A stretch of DNA of 64,000 nucleotides from Chloroflexota bacterium (GTDB lineage: Bacteria; Chloroflexota; Dehalococcoidia; Lucifugimonadales; Lucifugimonadaceae). The DNA lies in assembly GCA_027624075.1 (NCBI GenBank), contig JAQBUH010000013.1, positions 1 to 64,000 on the forward strand, read 5' to 3'. The position numbers were made by a program, and so were the translations under genes. Below, piece after piece: positions 31,675-40,374 of the stretch (within the stretch, counting starts at the first letter, position 1; each line of letters begins with the position of its first letter). The notes under the pieces were generated by a model. It was not told the origin of the DNA. It saw only the letters and a program-made list of their open reading frames with translations, and did not search any database.

Positions 31675-32973
31675 CTAAGGCTTCACCATGCCGCCGTCTG
31701 CGCGGCGGACTGTGTCCCATGCGCCGCCGAACTCTCGCTCCTTGAACGGGAACTTCGCCGCCAGCTCCTCGTTGATGTCGATGCCAAGTCCGGGCTTCCC
31801 GTTCGACCACATCATGCCGTCTCGAATCTCCGGGCATCCGGGAAACACCTCTTTGGTCCGATCGCCGAAGATCGCCGCCTCCTGGATGCCGAAGTTGTAG
31901 TTGTTGAGGTCAAGCATCAGGTTGGCGGCGTGTCCCACGGGTGAGGTGTCACCGGGGCCGTGCCACGCTGTGCGGACGCTGAACAGCTCGCCCATCGCGG
32001 CGAACTTCTTTGCGGGCGTGATACCGCCGATCTGCGACATGTGCATGCGCAGGAAGTCGATCAGCCTGTCCTTGATCATCGGGATGATCTCGTGCGGCGA
32101 GTTGTAAAGCTCGCCCATTGCTATCGGCGTCGCGCACTGCTCTCTGACCATGCGGAAGTAGTCGTTGTCCTCCGGCGAGAACAGGTCCTCCAGGAAAAAG
32201 AGCTGGAACTTCTCGACCTCTTTGGCGAACCAGACGCCAAGGATTGGTGGGATGCGCTCGTGTACGTCGTGCAGAATCTCGACGCCGTAGCCGAAGCGGT
32301 CGCGGACGTACTCGAAGAGGCCGATAGCCGAGCGCATGTACGGCTTCGGCTCGAACACTCCGCCAGGGTGAGCGTAGAGCCTGTCGCTCTTGTAGTCTCG
32401 CAGCCAGGATGTGACCGCGATCGGTCCCTGCGAGACGTCGCGGTTGGACGCGGTCGCGGAGCCGGCGGCCGCGCCACGGTTGCCGTATGTTGCATAACCG
32501 GGAGTGGTTATCTGCACCCTGACGTGGTGGTGGCCCTTCTCCATGAAGGCCTGCATCTTGTCGCCGACCTCCTCGTGGCTGTCACCAGAGGTGTGGACAT
32601 AGACGGGAGCGGCCTCCCGAGCGCGCCCGCCAAGCAGGTCATAGACCGGCATTTTGGCCATCTTGCCCTTGATGTCCCAGAGAGCCTGGTCGACCCCTGA
32701 AAGGGCATTGTTGAGCACCGGCCCGTTGCGCCAGTAGGACGAGACGTAGCTGGACTGCCAGATGTCCTCGATGTCAGCGACGTCACGGCCGATCAGGAAC
32801 GGCCGGAGGTAGTCGTCGACCGCCGCCAGCACTGTGCTTGGGCGCTGAGTGAATGTGGCACAGCCGATTCCATAGAGGCCGGGCTCGGAAGTCTCGATCT
32901 TGACGATGACTAGCCTGATGTTGTCCGGCTCGGTGAGGATGACGCGGACGTCTCGAATGGTTGGATTGGCCAT
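31675..32973 (-). CDS. enolase-superfamily dehydratase, mannonate dehydratase/RspA-like
   Basis: 432 residues with an N-terminal capping domain and a C-terminal beta-barrel. Metal and catalytic positions follow the ManD pattern: Asp236 and His238 in LHDVHER, Glu262 in FLEDLF, Glu288 in MGELYN and His338 in AWHGPGDTS. GVDQALWDIKGK (93-104) is the superfamily signature. ManD-type members dehydrate D-mannonate or D-gluconate to 2-keto-3-deoxygluconate, though many have low or no such activity, so the substrate is open. First gene of a minus-strand operon with the two UGSC genes. A TAGAAT element lies about 85 nt upstream. Confidence 0.88.
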   Translation of the reverse strand: MANPTIRDVRVILTEPDNIRLVIVKIETSEPGLYGIGCATFTQRPSTVLAAVDDYLRPFLIGRDVADIEDIWQSSYVSSYWRNGPVLNNALSGVDQALWDIKGKMAKMPVYDLLGGRAREAAPVYVHTSGDSHEEVGDKMQAFMEKGHHHVRVQITTPGYATYGNRGAAAGSATASNRDVSQGPIAVTSWLRDYKSDRLYAHPGGVFEPKPYMRSAIGLFEYVRDRFGYGVEILHDVHERIPPILGVWFAKEVEKFQLFFLEDLFSPEDNDYFRMVREQCATPIAMGELYNSPHEIIPMIKDRLIDFLRMHMSQIGGITPAKKFAAMGELFSVRTAWHGPGDTSPVGHAANLMLDLNNYNFGIQEAAIFGDRTKEVFPGCPEIRDGMMWSNGKPGLGIDINEELAAKFPFKEREFGGAWDTVRRADGGMVKP

Positions 32974-33054
32974 GTGCGGCAGTGTCTCCGGTAAAAGCGA
33001 TGAGTCTCGATGTGCTCGCTGACGCAGCTGTGCGGGCGAGGCGTTACTGCGGCG

Positions 33055-33060
33055 ATTCTA
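33055..33060 (-). promoter_or_regulatory. TAGAAT -10-like element for the dehydratase-UGSC operon
   Basis: The minus-strand TAGAAT is about 82-87 nt before the dehydratase ATG in the divergent gap with the alcohol dehydrogenase gene. Confidence 0.4.
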
Positions 33061-33198
33061 CCGGCATACTCGCGTGCAGGCCATTCGCCACGCCGCCGGG
33101 ACCGGCCCGGCCCGGTGTCAGGCGCCAGGAGATCGTCATCCTCGCTTGAACCGCCTGAAACGGTGCAGAATAGCCAGCGAAAAAAGTAGGAGCATGCA

Positions 33199-34200
33199 AT
33201 GAGAGCGAACACCTGGCTTGGTGGAGACCGGTTCGAGATGGGCGAAGTGCCAGACCCTGTTCCGGGGCCTGACCAGGTCGTCGTCCGCGTCGACACTGTG
33301 GGCGTGTGCGGGACCGATGTGCATATCACGCAGGGGTTGTTCCCATCGACACCTCCGCTGGTGCTGGGTCACGAGGCGAGCGGTGAGATCGTCGAGGTCG
33401 GCAAGAACGTCTCGCTGGCTCGAATTGGCGAGCGTGTCGCGATGGACACGACGAGTCACTGCGGCGAGTGCGAGAACTGCCGCACCTGGACCTGGTCCCG
33501 TTGCGAGAACGCGGTTAAGAGCAGCGGGTTCTTTGCTGAGCTGGCGGTTCTGCCGTCACAGTCGGCGCACCGGATACCGGAAGGCATGTCGCTCGAAACC
33601 GCAGCGTTGACCGAGCCCGCCTCGTGCTGCCTCTCCGGGGTCAGCCGCCTGTCGATACCAGCCGGCGCCGTCGCTGTAGTGATCGGTGGCGGCATCATGG
33701 GCCAGTTCACCCTGGCATTCCTGAAGTCGCACGGTGTCAAAACGGCGGTGATGTCTGAGCCTGTGCGGACGCGACGGGAGATTGCGCGGGAGCTCGGCGC
33801 TGACGTGCTGCACGATCCGGCTGAGGGCGATCTGAACGACCTGGTGAACGATCTGACGGGTGGCCGTGGAGCCCACATTGCGGCTGAGGCTGTCGGCAGG
33901 CCGGCGCTGGTGGCGAAGTGCGCTGAGGTCGTGAGGCCGCGGGGAGATGTCCTCATGATTGGCGTATGCCCGCAGGGTGCGCCGCTGCCGGTGGACCTCT
34001 ACGACTTTCACTACAAGGAGATCCGGCTGCAGGGAGCGTTTGGCCGCGGGAACGTATTCGGTGACACGCCGGCGGCGATCTCGTCTCTCAAGCTGGACGG
34101 CGTCATCTCGGGCCGCTACTCGCTGGATGAGGTGCCACAGGCGATCACCGATTCCGCATCCGGTAAGGGAATAAAATTCGTGATCAAGCCGAACGGGTGA
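33199..34200 (+). CDS. zinc-dependent medium-chain alcohol/polyol dehydrogenase
   Basis: A 333-residue MDR enzyme. Catalytic zinc ligands Cys37 and His58-Glu59 (GHEASG), structural-zinc cluster C-x2-C-x2-C-x7-C in HCGECENCRTWTWSRC, and a Rossmann motif IGGGIMGQ are all present. Sequence style is closest to sorbitol/L-threonine dehydrogenase-type enzymes oxidising a secondary alcohol with NAD+. AGGAG eight bases upstream supports the ATG. It is divergent from the dehydratase-UGSC operon, and so possibly co-regulated with sugar-acid catabolism. Confidence 0.9.
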   Translation: MRANTWLGGDRFEMGEVPDPVPGPDQVVVRVDTVGVCGTDVHITQGLFPSTPPLVLGHEASGEIVEVGKNVSLARIGERVAMDTTSHCGECENCRTWTWSRCENAVKSSGFFAELAVLPSQSAHRIPEGMSLETAALTEPASCCLSGVSRLSIPAGAVAVVIGGGIMGQFTLAFLKSHGVKTAVMSEPVRTRREIARELGADVLHDPAEGDLNDLVNDLTGGRGAHIAAEAVGRPALVAKCAEVVRPRGDVLMIGVCPQGAPLPVDLYDFHYKEIRLQGAFGRGNVFGDTPAAISSLKLDGVISGRYSLDEVPQAITDSASGKGIKFVIKPNG

Positions 34201-34214
34201 TTCGGCAGGTATTG

Positions 34215-35165
34215 CTACAGGAGCAGCCTGATCGCCTGGCTGCAGTTCCGGCGCACGTCTTCGACTTGCAGGTTGGCTCGTCCTAATGCGACCCATCCGG
34301 GCAACCATCTCCCGGGATCGGGAAGGGCTCGGCTAAGGGCCAGCATACGCGCCACGCGCAGGTTGCGGACCGGACCTCCATTCAGCCGCTCGTATCGCTC
34401 AGTGAACTCCTCTGCAGCGTCGCGTTCATCCGTCAGCACCAGGTCCATCCACATGTACCCGACGTCCACAGCAGGGTCCCGCAGCGCAGTGTCTGTCCAG
34501 TCAACGACAGCCAGCAGCCGTCCGTCGCGCCAGAGGATGTTTCCGGGCCAGTAATCGCCGTGGACCAGCGTCGAACGTGCCGGCGATATGTCTGCGACCG
34601 CCTCCAGCATCGCTCCCCGAAGCCGTTCACCGAGTGGATGGCCGCGTAACCGCTCGACATCGGCGCACCTGTCTGCCACCGTCTCCGTGATGAGCTTAGA
34701 CGGGCCGAGAAAGCTGACATCTGCCCGGCTGCTCTGCGCCGAGTGCAGTTCCCATATCGCAGCGGCCACCTGACCCGCCCAGCCAGGAGCCTGAGAGGGC
34801 CGCAGGACGGGCTTGCCGTCGATGAAGGAGATGACGATCGCTGGAGACCCGGCGATGCTCCCGTCTGCATCGAGAAAAAGTGGCTCAGGCGCCTTGATTC
34901 CCAGTTCCCGCATCAATTTCAGGACACGCCACTCTCGAACAGCCATGTCCGATGGCGTAAGCTCATCTTCGCTCAACCTTCTCAAAACAACCCGCCGACG
35001 CTGACCAATCGAGTCGCGCAGTTCGACAACATGCATGCCGTTGCCGAGCCCTCCTTCGAGACGCCGCACTGACTCGACGGAGGAGCCGTGCGCCACCGCT
35101 TCGGCAACCGCGGCCAGTTGCTCATCGCTCGGCGCGGACTGCAATTCGGCGAACGAAGATGACAC
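34215..35165 (-). CDS. aminoglycoside-phosphotransferase/choline-kinase family protein
   Basis: About 316 residues from a GTG at 35165; the frame extends to 35231, inside the end of the upstream kinase gene. The kinase-like fold is shown by LVHGDYWPGNILW (catalytic Asp and Asn) and AVVDWTDTALRDPAVDVGY (metal-binding Asp). An early RLEGGLGNGMHVVEL corresponds to the nucleotide loop and VVLRRL carries the Lys/Arg region. Relatives phosphorylate small molecules such as choline, homoserine, fructosamines or hydroxyacyl-CoA precursors (ACAD10-like). The GTG lies six bases after the FGGY kinase stop, so the two are probably translated together. Confidence 0.83.
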   Translation of the reverse strand: MSSSFAELQSAPSDEQLAAVAEAVAHGSSVESVRRLEGGLGNGMHVVELRDSIGQRRRVVLRRLSEDELTPSDMAVREWRVLKLMRELGIKAPEPLFLDADGSIAGSPAIVISFIDGKPVLRPSQAPGWAGQVAAAIWELHSAQSSRADVSFLGPSKLITETVADRCADVERLRGHPLGERLRGAMLEAVADISPARSTLVHGDYWPGNILWRDGRLLAVVDWTDTALRDPAVDVGYMWMDLVLTDERDAAEEFTERYERLNGGPVRNLRVARMLALSRALPDPGRWLPGWVALGRANLQVEDVRRNCSQAIRLLL

Positions 35166-35170
35166 GGCTT

Positions 35171-36667
35171 CTATGACTCGTACTTGACGAACTTGCGGCT
35201 GGCGTCTGAGATCGACTCGTATGTGCCGCATGCGACGGCTGCGCAGAGTGCCGCTCCGGTAGCGGCCTCATCACGGCTTGCAGCCCGTTTCATGGCCATG
35301 CCGAACTCAGCTTCAAGCGCGCTCACCAGCACAGGGTTCTTGCTAAGTCCATTGCCCGAGCCTGTCAGAACGGACCGCTGTGCGGCGCCGGTGCTGAGCG
35401 CCTCCGAGTATGAGTCGTGAAGCTGCCTCGCCATTCCCTCGAATAGCGCGCGGGCGAGGTTGCCCGGCGTGAAGTTCGCGGGATCGAGGCCGTCTATCTG
35501 CCCTCGCCTTGCGCGGTCCTTCCTTGTCCCTGTAAAGAACGGGGCAAACCTAACGCCGGACGCTCCCGGCTCTGCGCCGGCGGCAAGTTGGACCAGACGG
35601 CCGTACATCGCTTCGGCATCGGCTGCAAAGCCGGAGTCTCCGGACAGGTCTGCGACGGCACGAGAGAAGAAGTCCCGCAGGACGCGGAACGACCTGCCGC
35701 CTACGATGCCTACGCCCGCCAGCAGAAACCCGTCTTGAATGTACGGCCGGAGCTCAAGGTCGCCATGGTCGATGGCGCCGTCACGTCTTCGCAAACCCTG
35801 TAGTGATGGGACGAACACGGAGGCCTGACCGCCTGTGCCAACGTTAACCGCAACCGTCTCGCCGTAGTCGGATACGGTGCCGGCAAATGCGCACTGGTGG
35901 TCGCCGGATGCGACGGAGACCGGGACGCCGCGACCGATTCCAATTCGATCTGCGATCCCTCCCTGCACGGTACCCGCAACGGCGCATGATCCGGCGATAT
36001 CGGGAAAGACCGCACGCGGGATGCCGAGGTCTTCGATCAGGGGCCAGTTCCAGCCACCACCTGCGACGTCAAACACTCCCCACCCGGCGGCGTCTGTGAC
36101 GTCTGTGACAGGGACCGTCCCCGTAAGCCTGGAGACGAAGAACTCCGGCGCTGTGCTGGCCCGTGCTTGAGCCGGAAGCTCCCGGTTTAACTTGAGCCAC
36201 GTGAGGGTCGACGCTGTGTAGCCTGTCACCAGGGGGCAACCGCTTGCGGCAAATCCCTGCGGACCGTGCGATGCAATGTGACCGGCGCCAAGCTCAGCCA
36301 TGTGGTCCAGGTACGAGCCTTCGCGATACGGCTCCTTCGCCCTCTGGTCCTGCCAGCTTATGAACGTGCCAACCGGCTCAAGATCATCCGGGTCGTAAAG
36401 CTGGCAGCCCTGCTGCTGGCCGGTGACGCCTATGCCCTCGACGAGATCGCCGCCCACTCGCTCCACAAGCGTCCGCACCACTCCAAGCGCAGTTGACGTG
36501 ATGCGGGAGAAATCCCACTCGGAGCGGCCCAGGGCGCGGTCTGAGGCCGATGTGATCTCGGCGCTGTTCGAGGCCGACTCATGGTCGAGTGATCTTCCTG
36601 AAGCCGTGTCGATCGCCGCGGCAGAAACGGTTGTCGAGCCGATATCGATGCCGATATAGACAGCCAT
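35171..36667 (-). CDS. FGGY-family carbohydrate kinase
   Basis: A 498-residue sugar kinase of the ASKHA fold. Phosphate-1 loop YIGIDIGSTTVSAAAID at residues 4-20; GIGVTGQQQGCQLYD in the first domain; VNVGTGGQASVF, the second phosphate loop; and GSGNGLSKNPVL, the adenosine region. Sugar binding is suggested by FISWQDQRA (the conserved Trp-Gln-Asp-x-Arg). It most resembles sedoheptulokinase and other xylulose/ribulose-type kinases; the exact sugar is uncertain. It is followed closely by a second, unrelated phosphotransferase gene. Confidence 0.88.
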   Translation of the reverse strand: MAVYIGIDIGSTTVSAAAIDTASGRSLDHESASNSAEITSASDRALGRSEWDFSRITSTALGVVRTLVERVGGDLVEGIGVTGQQQGCQLYDPDDLEPVGTFISWQDQRAKEPYREGSYLDHMAELGAGHIASHGPQGFAASGCPLVTGYTASTLTWLKLNRELPAQARASTAPEFFVSRLTGTVPVTDVTDAAGWGVFDVAGGGWNWPLIEDLGIPRAVFPDIAGSCAVAGTVQGGIADRIGIGRGVPVSVASGDHQCAFAGTVSDYGETVAVNVGTGGQASVFVPSLQGLRRRDGAIDHGDLELRPYIQDGFLLAGVGIVGGRSFRVLRDFFSRAVADLSGDSGFAADAEAMYGRLVQLAAGAEPGASGVRFAPFFTGTRKDRARRGQIDGLDPANFTPGNLARALFEGMARQLHDSYSEALSTGAAQRSVLTGSGNGLSKNPVLVSALEAEFGMAMKRAASRDEAATGAALCAAVACGTYESISDASRKFVKYES

Positions 36668-36705
36668 TATGTGTCCCGTATGTGTCCCGTGCTGACGGCC
36701 CGCGC

Positions 36706-37164
36706 TCAGGCATGCGACTCAGGGCCGTTCGCGCCCCTGTACGCCTGCCCGTCCGTGGTTATCACGATCTCTTCAACGCGCTTGTCCTCGTGGATCGTAA
36801 ACGCCCTGACAATGGGCCGCGTCTTCTCAACGAGGCTGACGAGAACGTAGTACGGGTCCGTCCAGCCGGAGTCCACGGCGTTGTTGATATCGGTCTCGGA
36901 GGGATGCGCCTGGGTGTATGTGTGTGAGTGATAGATCGCAACGAAACGCACACCGTTTGTGTCTGCGTCCTGCTGGATATCCATAACCTCGATGGGGTCC
37001 ATCGAGTATCGTCTGATCTTCTGCTTGTCCACGTTCTTTGCGCGGCGGAGCCTCGTCACCTCATCGCCTGTGCCCAGCAGGAACCCGCAGCACTCCTCCG
37101 GGTCGTCTTCGAGAGAGTGGGAGATCATCTCTGCGATGACGGTGCGAGGGATTTTTATCGCCAA
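36706..37164 (-). CDS. JAMM/MPN+ domain metalloprotease, Mec/JAB family
   Basis: A 152-residue single-domain JAMM isopeptidase. All zinc-site residues are present: Glu24 (EECCGF), His79 and His81 in YHSHTYTQAHPSETD, Ser89 and Asp92. Bacterial stand-alone members such as mycobacterial Mec remove cysteine or other groups from the C-terminus of ubiquitin-like sulfur carriers (CysO, ThiS, MoaD). No ThiS/MoaD-like gene is near, but mobA and the cys operon elsewhere in the window show active sulfur and Moco metabolism. The start is TTG at 37164 with AGGAG nine bases upstream. Confidence 0.87.
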   Translation of the reverse strand: MAIKIPRTVIAEMISHSLEDDPEECCGFLLGTGDEVTRLRRAKNVDKQKIRRYSMDPIEVMDIQQDADTNGVRFVAIYHSHTYTQAHPSETDINNAVDSGWTDPYYVLVSLVEKTRPIVRAFTIHEDKRVEEIVITTDGQAYRGANGPESHA

Positions 37165-37349
37165 ACTTGGGGCTCCTTCTGGGGAATTGCCGGTGACTCA
37201 GGCAGAGAGATGGGCGGAGTTTTCGGACGCAGGGCGGGCGGTTTGCGACAGGACTGGCAGGACCAGATTGCGCGGGATGACGAATTATATGACTCGCCCA
37301 ACAGGTCCCGTAGTTTCCGGCCTCATCCGCCTCCGCTCCGGAGCGCGAG

Positions 37350-37355
37350 TAGAAT
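37350..37355 (+). promoter_or_regulatory. TAGAAT -10-like element for the hydratase gene
   Basis: GAGTAGAAT, with TAGAAT 82 nt before the GTG start at 37438. The context GAGTAGAAT is also found at 2533-2541 and 38807-38815. Confidence 0.4.
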
Positions 37356-37437
37356 TCGCCGTTCCACCACAGGCCGAAGCCGGCCAATCTCTTACCAGCT
37401 ATTTACCAGCTATTCAATAGAACAGGAGCACGCGAAG

Positions 37438-38241
37438 GTGCAGCACGAAGATGTCCGGCGCGCCGCAGAGCATATCAGCGTGGCACGAATCGAGGGCACA
37501 AGAATGTCGGCCCTTCCGGAGAGCGTCAGGCCGCAGAGCGAAGCGGACGCCTACCGCGTGCAGGCTGAACTGCACAACATCATGGCCGCCAATCAACGCG
37601 GGCAGGTGGTCGGTTACAAGATCGGCTGCACGACGCCGGTGATGCAGGAGTTCCTGGGCATCAGAAATCCCTGTGCCGGCGCGCTCTACCGGCCAGCGCT
37701 TCACTTCCGGGAGGCGATGCTCAAGCACGGAGAGTACCTGCATCCGGGAGTTGAAGCTGAGGTTGCCGTGTACCTTGGCAGCGACATTTCGGCACGTGAG
37801 GCCAGTAACGGGAGACACGACAGGGACTCGGTCGGCGGCGCTGTGCAGGCTGTGTTCGCCGCCATCGAGATCGTGGACGACCGCTGGGAGGACTACACAG
37901 CAATCGGTACGCCGTCGCTGATTGCTGACGACTTCTTCGGCGCAGGTTGCGTGCTTGGCGAGCCTGTGGCGTCGTGGCGAGAGCTTGACCTCGGACATCT
38001 TGAGGGCGAGATGCGTGTCAACGGAAAGGTGGCAGGAACCGGCTCCACAGGTGACATCCTGGGCCACCCGCTCGAGGCGCTGGCCTGGCTTGCCAACCTG
38101 GTGACGAGCCGCGGTGAGTCGCTTCGACGGGGACAGATCGTGATGCTCGGCAGCGTCGTCCAGACCAACTGGGTGGAGCGCATGGACGAGGTCGAGGTGG
38201 AGATCGAAGGCCTTGGCAAGGTGACCGCATGGTTCGGTTAG
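37438..38241 (+). CDS. 2-keto-4-pentenoate hydratase / fumarylacetoacetate-hydrolase family protein
   Basis: 267 residues from a GTG at 37438 with AGGAG about 10 nt upstream. The open frame reaches 36928 but the upstream part is antisense to the JAMM gene. MhpD-type features: QVVGYKIGCTTPVMQEF near residue 57, then PGVEAEVAVYLGSD with the metal-binding Glu pair, AIEIVDDRW, and NGKVAGTGSTGDILGHPLEAL near the C-terminus. Such enzymes hydrate 2-oxopent-4-enoate in meta-cleavage routes, and some family members act as decarboxylases. A PPOX-type protein follows after 25 bp, and an enolase-superfamily gene after that. Confidence 0.85.
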   Translation: MQHEDVRRAAEHISVARIEGTRMSALPESVRPQSEADAYRVQAELHNIMAANQRGQVVGYKIGCTTPVMQEFLGIRNPCAGALYRPALHFREAMLKHGEYLHPGVEAEVAVYLGSDISAREASNGRHDRDSVGGAVQAVFAAIEIVDDRWEDYTAIGTPSLIADDFFGAGCVLGEPVASWRELDLGHLEGEMRVNGKVAGTGSTGDILGHPLEALAWLANLVTSRGESLRRGQIVMLGSVVQTNWVERMDEVEVEIEGLGKVTAWFG

Positions 38242-38266
38242 GAGATCAGGAGCATGGAGGCCGGCT

Positions 38267-38764
38267 TTGACAACAGATAAGACGCCAGCGCCGGGACGGC
38301 CCGTGATGCCGCAGAGCTACGGCCTCGCGGCTGCGGCGAAGTTCGAGCCGATCGCATGGGAGTGGGTGACGGAGCGCCTGAGCACGGCGCGCAACTACTG
38401 GGTTGCGACCACACGCAAAGACGGCCGGCCGCATGTGTCACCGGTCTGGGGCCTGTGGCTGGACGGCCGGGTGATGTTCGCGACGGATGGCGGGTCTGCG
38501 AAGGCGCGTAACGCCAGTCACAACCCGGCATGCTCTGTGCATCTTGAGAGTGGTGACGAGGTCGTGATTTTGGACGGGACACTTAAACGCGTGATTGACG
38601 AGGCGACGCTTAAACGGTTCAACGACGAATATGACGCCAAGTACGATATTCGCCCCGACGCGGGGACCAGTTCAGCGCCGGTGTTTGCACTGGCGCACAG
38701 GACGGTGCTGGCATGGCTGGAGACAGACTTCCCGTCGACGGCGACCCGCTGGCAGTTCGACTGA
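38267..38764 (+). CDS. pyridoxamine 5'-phosphate oxidase-like flavin/F420 split-barrel protein
   Basis: A 165-residue split beta-barrel. Pattern: ERLSTARNYWVATTRKDGRPHVSPVWGLW (seen as NYWVATTRKDGRPHVSPVWG), then VMFATDGGSAKARNASHNP, which is the phosphate-binding area for FMN or F420. Proteins of this group are FMN- or F420-dependent oxidoreductases of small substrates, or heme-binding. The start is TTG at 38267 with GGAGG seven bases before it. Probably co-transcribed with the hydratase 25 bp upstream. The reaction cannot be specified. Confidence 0.82.
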   Translation: MTTDKTPAPGRPVMPQSYGLAAAAKFEPIAWEWVTERLSTARNYWVATTRKDGRPHVSPVWGLWLDGRVMFATDGGSAKARNASHNPACSVHLESGDEVVILDGTLKRVIDEATLKRFNDEYDAKYDIRPDAGTSSAPVFALAHRTVLAWLETDFPSTATRWQFD

Positions 38765-38809
38765 GCCCGCGGAGCGCGGACTTGCCCCGTGCCTGACGGC
38801 TGGCCGGAG

Positions 38810-38815
38810 TAGAAT
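38810..38815 (+). promoter_or_regulatory. TAGAAT -10-like element for the second dehydratase
   Basis: GGAGTAGAAT, with TAGAAT 107 nt before the ATG at 38917. No canonical -35; TTGCCC at 38782 is 22 nt away, too far. Confidence 0.4.
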
Positions 38816-38916
38816 CCCGGCAAGTCACCGGCTCGCAAGCGAAGTTGGGGCCGTCGGCAGCCGCGGTTCAGCGCTAATCGGCAACATACCTGGCACGATC
38901 CACGAGGGCAGCAGCC

Positions 38917-40077
38917 ATGAAGATCACAAACGTTACGACTCACAAGGTCCACCCCGGGCCGGGGATGAAGAACTTCATCTTTGTGAAGCTTGAGACTGAC
39001 GCCGGCATCACAGGCTGGGGAGAGGCGTACTCACAGGCGGACCGCGACACCCAGGTGGAGACGCATATCGAGCAGGTCGCACGTTATCTCGAGGGCCGGG
39101 ACCCCTTCCACATCCGTCACTTTATGCACGTGATCCACGAGGACTTCGCCACGAAGCGGTCTGCGATGGACCTCCACTGCGCCATGTCCGGCATCGAGAT
39201 CGCAATGTGGGACATAGTCGGCAAGGCACTCGATCAGCCGGTCTACAACCTGCTCGGCGGGCCGGTCCGGCCTCGCATCAGGCTCTACGCGAACGGCTGG
39301 AGCGGCGGCGCGAAGAACGCCGATGACATTGCCCGGAAGGCTGTTGAGACTGTCGAAAAGGGGTTCTCCGCCCTCAAGTTTGACCCGTTCTCCGGCCCGT
39401 GGCGGGAGTACCCGGATTTCGACGTGCTGGAGGAGGCGGCGAAGACTGTTGGCACGGTCAGGGAGGCCGTTGGCCCAAAGGTGGAACTACTGATCGAGGT
39501 GCATCGCAGGCTGGCCCCGATGAACGCCATCAGGGTCGCAAAGATGATTGAGCCGTTCAGGCCCTACTGGTTTGAGGAGCCGTGCCCGCCGGACAACATC
39601 CCGGCGATCAAGGAGGTGAAGGACAACACGACGATTCCTGTCGTGACCGGAGAGGCGCTTTACACGCGCAACGGCTTCCGGGAGGTGTTCGACCTGCGAG
39701 CGGCTGACATCATCAACCCTGATATCTGCAACACGGGCGGCATCCTGGAGCTGACCCAGATTGCGGCGATGGCTCAGCCGTACTACATCGGCGTCTCACC
39801 CCACGGGTGGAACAGCACCGGCATCGGGGCGGCGGCGGCTGTCCACGCGTCTGCGGTAATGCCGAACTTCCTGATCTACGAATACATGGTGCAGGCGGAA
39901 GAGGTGTCAAGGGACCTGACGATTGGCTATAACGAGCCGGCTGACGGCTACCTGGAGCTACCAAAGACACCGGGACTTGGCATCGAGATCGACGAGTCGA
40001 AGCTGGCCAAGTACGCGTATAAGCAGTACCCGCCCCGGAACATACGGACGGTTGAGGACGAGCGGCGCTGGCACTGA
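38917..40077 (+). CDS. enolase-superfamily dehydratase (mandelate racemase/galactonate dehydratase-like)
   Basis: 386 residues. Superfamily residues: Lys154 (LKFDPF), Glu194 (IEVHRR), Glu220/Glu221 (YWFEEP), Glu246 (TGEALYT), Asp269 (INPDI) and His296 (SPHGW). With the 20s capping loop (residues 14-20, PGPGMKN) and MSGIEIAMWDIVGK, this fits the MR subgroup that dehydrates aldonic acids to 2-keto-3-deoxy acids, or racemises alpha-hydroxy acids. The specific acid is unknown. A strong terminator directly follows. The similar gene at 43875 shares the N-terminal MKITN and overall length. Confidence 0.88.
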   Translation: MKITNVTTHKVHPGPGMKNFIFVKLETDAGITGWGEAYSQADRDTQVETHIEQVARYLEGRDPFHIRHFMHVIHEDFATKRSAMDLHCAMSGIEIAMWDIVGKALDQPVYNLLGGPVRPRIRLYANGWSGGAKNADDIARKAVETVEKGFSALKFDPFSGPWREYPDFDVLEEAAKTVGTVREAVGPKVELLIEVHRRLAPMNAIRVAKMIEPFRPYWFEEPCPPDNIPAIKEVKDNTTIPVVTGEALYTRNGFREVFDLRAADIINPDICNTGGILELTQIAAMAQPYYIGVSPHGWNSTGIGAAAAVHASAVMPNFLIYEYMVQAEEVSRDLTIGYNEPADGYLELPKTPGLGIEIDESKLAKYAYKQYPPRNIRTVEDERRWH

Positions 40078-40104
40078 GCCTGCCTGTCCGCATTGCTCAA
40101 AGAC

Positions 40105-40140
40105 AAAGCGCCCGCCGGAGTTTCATCCGGCGGGCGCTTT
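40105..40140 (+). terminator. strong intrinsic terminator
   Basis: A perfect 15-bp stem, AAAGCGCCCGCCGGA with TCCGGCGGGCGCTTT, and a GTTTCA loop, followed by T. It ends the dehydratase transcript and can also serve the opposing small gene, because A-rich sequence flanks the other side. Confidence 0.9.
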
Positions 40141-40161
40141 TCATCAGCTTCGGTCTACCTG

Positions 40162-40374
40162 TTACGCAACCTTCCTCAGGCTGCTCACAGAACGCTCTTC
40201 GCCAACAAGGTGCGGGGCCCGAATCCTGCCACGAATGCCGTAGTCGCCATCGTGGGAATGCCGGGCCAGTGAGTCACCCAGGAGAACAGCTTGATACTGC
40301 TCCTTCGGGTCAACCAGGTTGGTCTCCAGAACGTGACCAATCCGCGAGAACACGTTGCGGATTACATTTGTCAC
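40162..40374 (-). CDS. small conserved-looking protein, function unknown
   Basis: 70 residues from a GTG at 40374, chosen because GGAGGAG lies eight bases upstream; the open frame runs to 40473. The product starts MTNVIRNVFSRIGHVLETN, an amphipathic helix. A middle region LLGDSLARHSHDGDYGIRGR and the end EERSVSSLRKV are polar. There are no cysteines and no membrane segment. Family not recognised. It is convergent with the dehydratase, and a possible structured RNA on the same strand lies 430 nt upstream. Confidence 0.6.
   Translation of the reverse strand: MTNVIRNVFSRIGHVLETNLVDPKEQYQAVLLGDSLARHSHDGDYGIRGRIRAPHLVGEERSVSSLRKVA

Noticed and set aside
36928-37437. N-terminal extension of the hydratase
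   Set aside because: This part is antisense to the JAMM gene and lacks protein character. A GTG with AGGAG at 37438 gives the family length.
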